Source of the DNA: Pseudomonas grandcourensis
Lineage (GTDB): Bacteria > Pseudomonadota > Gammaproteobacteria > Pseudomonadales > Pseudomonadaceae
Direction of reading: 5' to 3'
Assembly (NCBI RefSeq): GCF_039909015.1
Contig: NZ_CP150919.1
Coordinates: 2,952,501-3,016,500, forward strand
DNA: 64,000 bases
Part shown: positions 63,305-64,000 of the stretch, in pieces
Position numbering within the stretch: position 1 is the first letter of the stretch
Layout of the letters: each line of letters opens with the position of its first letter
Program-made: the position numbers and the translations under genes
The notes under the pieces: model-generated
Database searches by the model: none
The model's input: only the letters and a program-made list of their open reading frames with translations
What the model was told of the DNA's origin: nothing

Positions 63305-64000
63305 TTAGTGGGAGTGACGCGGCACTTCAGCCCCGCGGCAACCGACCAGGAAGTCGAAGTCACAACCCTGGTCCGCTTGCAGCACATGCTCGATGTACAG
63401 CTGGCGATACCCACCGACGATCAGGTTCTGCGGCGGTTGCAGGTCAGCCATGCGCGCGGCCAGGTCGGCGTCCGGAATATCCAGGTGCAAGCGGCCGCTG
63501 GCGCAATCAAGTTCGATCCAGTCGCCTTCTTTCACTGCGGCCAGCGGTCCGCCGGCAGCGGCTTCCGGGGCGACGTGCAGCACAACAGTGCCATACGCCG
63601 TGCCGCTCATGCGCGCATCGGAAATACGCACCATGTCGGTCACGCCCTGGGCCAGCAGCTTGGCCGGCAGGCCCATGTTGCCCACTTCGGCCATGCCCGG
63701 ATAACCCTTCGGCCCGCAGTTCTTCATCACCAGGATCGAGTTGGCATCCACGTCCAGTTCCGGATCGTTGATCCGTGCCTTGTACATGTCGAAGTTCTCG
63801 AACACCACTGCGCGGCCTCGATGCTGCATCAGTTCGGGCGTGGCGGCGGACGGCTTGAGCACGGCGCCCAGCGGGGCCAGGTTGCCGCGCAACACACAGA
63901 TGCCGCCATCGGCGCGGATCGGGTTGTCGAGGGTGCGGATCACTTCGTCCTCGCCATAGATCGGCGCGTCCCTGGTGTTCTCGCCGATGGACTTGCCGTT
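63305..64000 (-). CDS. IlvD/Edd-family dehydratase, C-terminal part (runs off right edge)
   Basis: The minus-strand frame reads through the right edge to a stop at 63305; about 231 C-terminal residues are visible. Motifs: RTLDNPIRADGGICVLRGNL, then MKNCGPKGYPGMAEVGNMG and RISDARMSGTAYGTVVLHVA-PEAAAGGPLA, the dihydroxyacid/6-phosphogluconate dehydratase signature. The ending LVGCRGAEVPRHSH fits the sugar-acid dehydratase branch (arabonate, xylonate or galactonate type) rather than biosynthetic IlvD. The enzyme dehydrates an aldonate to a 2-keto-3-deoxy acid. The Fe-S Cys residues lie beyond the window apart from NCGPKG. Confidence 0.87.
   Translation of the reverse strand, partial: NGKSIGENTRDAPIYGEDEVIRTLDNPIRADGGICVLRGNLAPLGAVLKPSAATPELMQHRGRAVVFENFDMYKARINDPELDVDANSILVMKNCGPKGYPGMAEVGNMGLPAKLLAQGVTDMVRISDARMSGTAYGTVVLHVAPEAAAGGPLAAVKEGDWIELDCASGRLHLDIPDADLAARMADLQPPQNLIVGGYRQLYIEHVLQADQGCDFDFLVGCRGAEVPRHSH

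Noticed and set aside
1..64000. tRNA, rRNA or known small RNA genes
   Set aside because: I looked in the intergenic gaps for cloverleaf ends and known regulatory RNA motifs and found none I could support; a covariance-model scan would be needed to exclude them fully.

Overview
The window is a GC-rich chromosomal segment from a Pseudomonas of the fluorescens group. The evidence is gene order and content: the gloB / yafS-like / rnhA / dnaQ block, a microcin C-type Yej ABC transporter beside fabI and mltD, PpyR-NnrS, LdcA-type lysine decarboxylase, nadK / phosphatase / rhomboid / yeaC / DUF2797 / pepN in a row, and REP palindromes of the 'gagcctgctcgcgatg' type. No rRNA, tRNA, CRISPR array, integrase or transposase was seen. 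Most of the window is ordinary core and shell genome.

Layout. 1-5.5 kb: a partial universal stress protein with a class II Anr promoter, miaE, a GFA-family protein, and a LysR / agmatine deiminase / polyamine-binding protein cluster. 5.5-8.1 kb: an alkylation-repair cluster, ada / PEP-mutase-like gene / alkA. 8.2-12.3 kb: a LysE-type exporter gene cut in two by about 3.4 kb of inserted DNA that carries a membrane protein, a hotdog thioesterase-like protein, an HxlR regulator and a secreted hydrolase. 12.3-16.7 kb: EamA exporter, MocR regulator, a second LysE exporter, AraC regulator, VOC protein. 16.8-22.4 kb: ppyR-nnrS behind an FNR-type box, an isoquinoline-oxidoreductase-like molybdenum enzyme (2Fe-2S subunit, Mo subunit, cytochrome c), and a degenerate GGDEF protein. 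22.5-26.1 kb: VOC protein, LysR, then an Rhs-core protein with an AT-rich C-terminal domain, lying between a 73-bp remnant of the fabI 3' end and intact fabI.

26.1-38.2 kb: yejF, yejE, yejB and two yejA-like binding proteins on the minus strand, mltD, gloB, then a methyltransferase, rnhA and dnaQ on the plus strand. 38.3-46 kb: ldcA with a downstream GNAT, regulators, an FMN reductase, DUF2855 and DUF1853 proteins. 46.1-52.6 kb: nadK to pepN, a run of six tightly spaced genes. 52.6-53.8 kb: a gene-free stretch with a 270-bp-arm inverted repeat and short tandem repeats. 53.8-57.3 kb: an Asp-box (YCF48-like) periplasmic protein and an RND/MMPL exporter. 57.4-62.3 kb: a 1629-residue DUF6543 (dermonecrotic-toxin-like) protein. 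62.4-64 kb: a GntR/FadR-type regulator and the 3' part of an IlvD/Edd-family dehydratase running off the right edge.

The most unusual items are the Rhs gene bounded by fabI-end repeats, the exporter gene whose reading frame is restored exactly when 3435 bp are removed, the very large DUF6543 protein, and the long inverted repeat downstream of pepN. All family assignments come from reading the sequence; no database search was possible.
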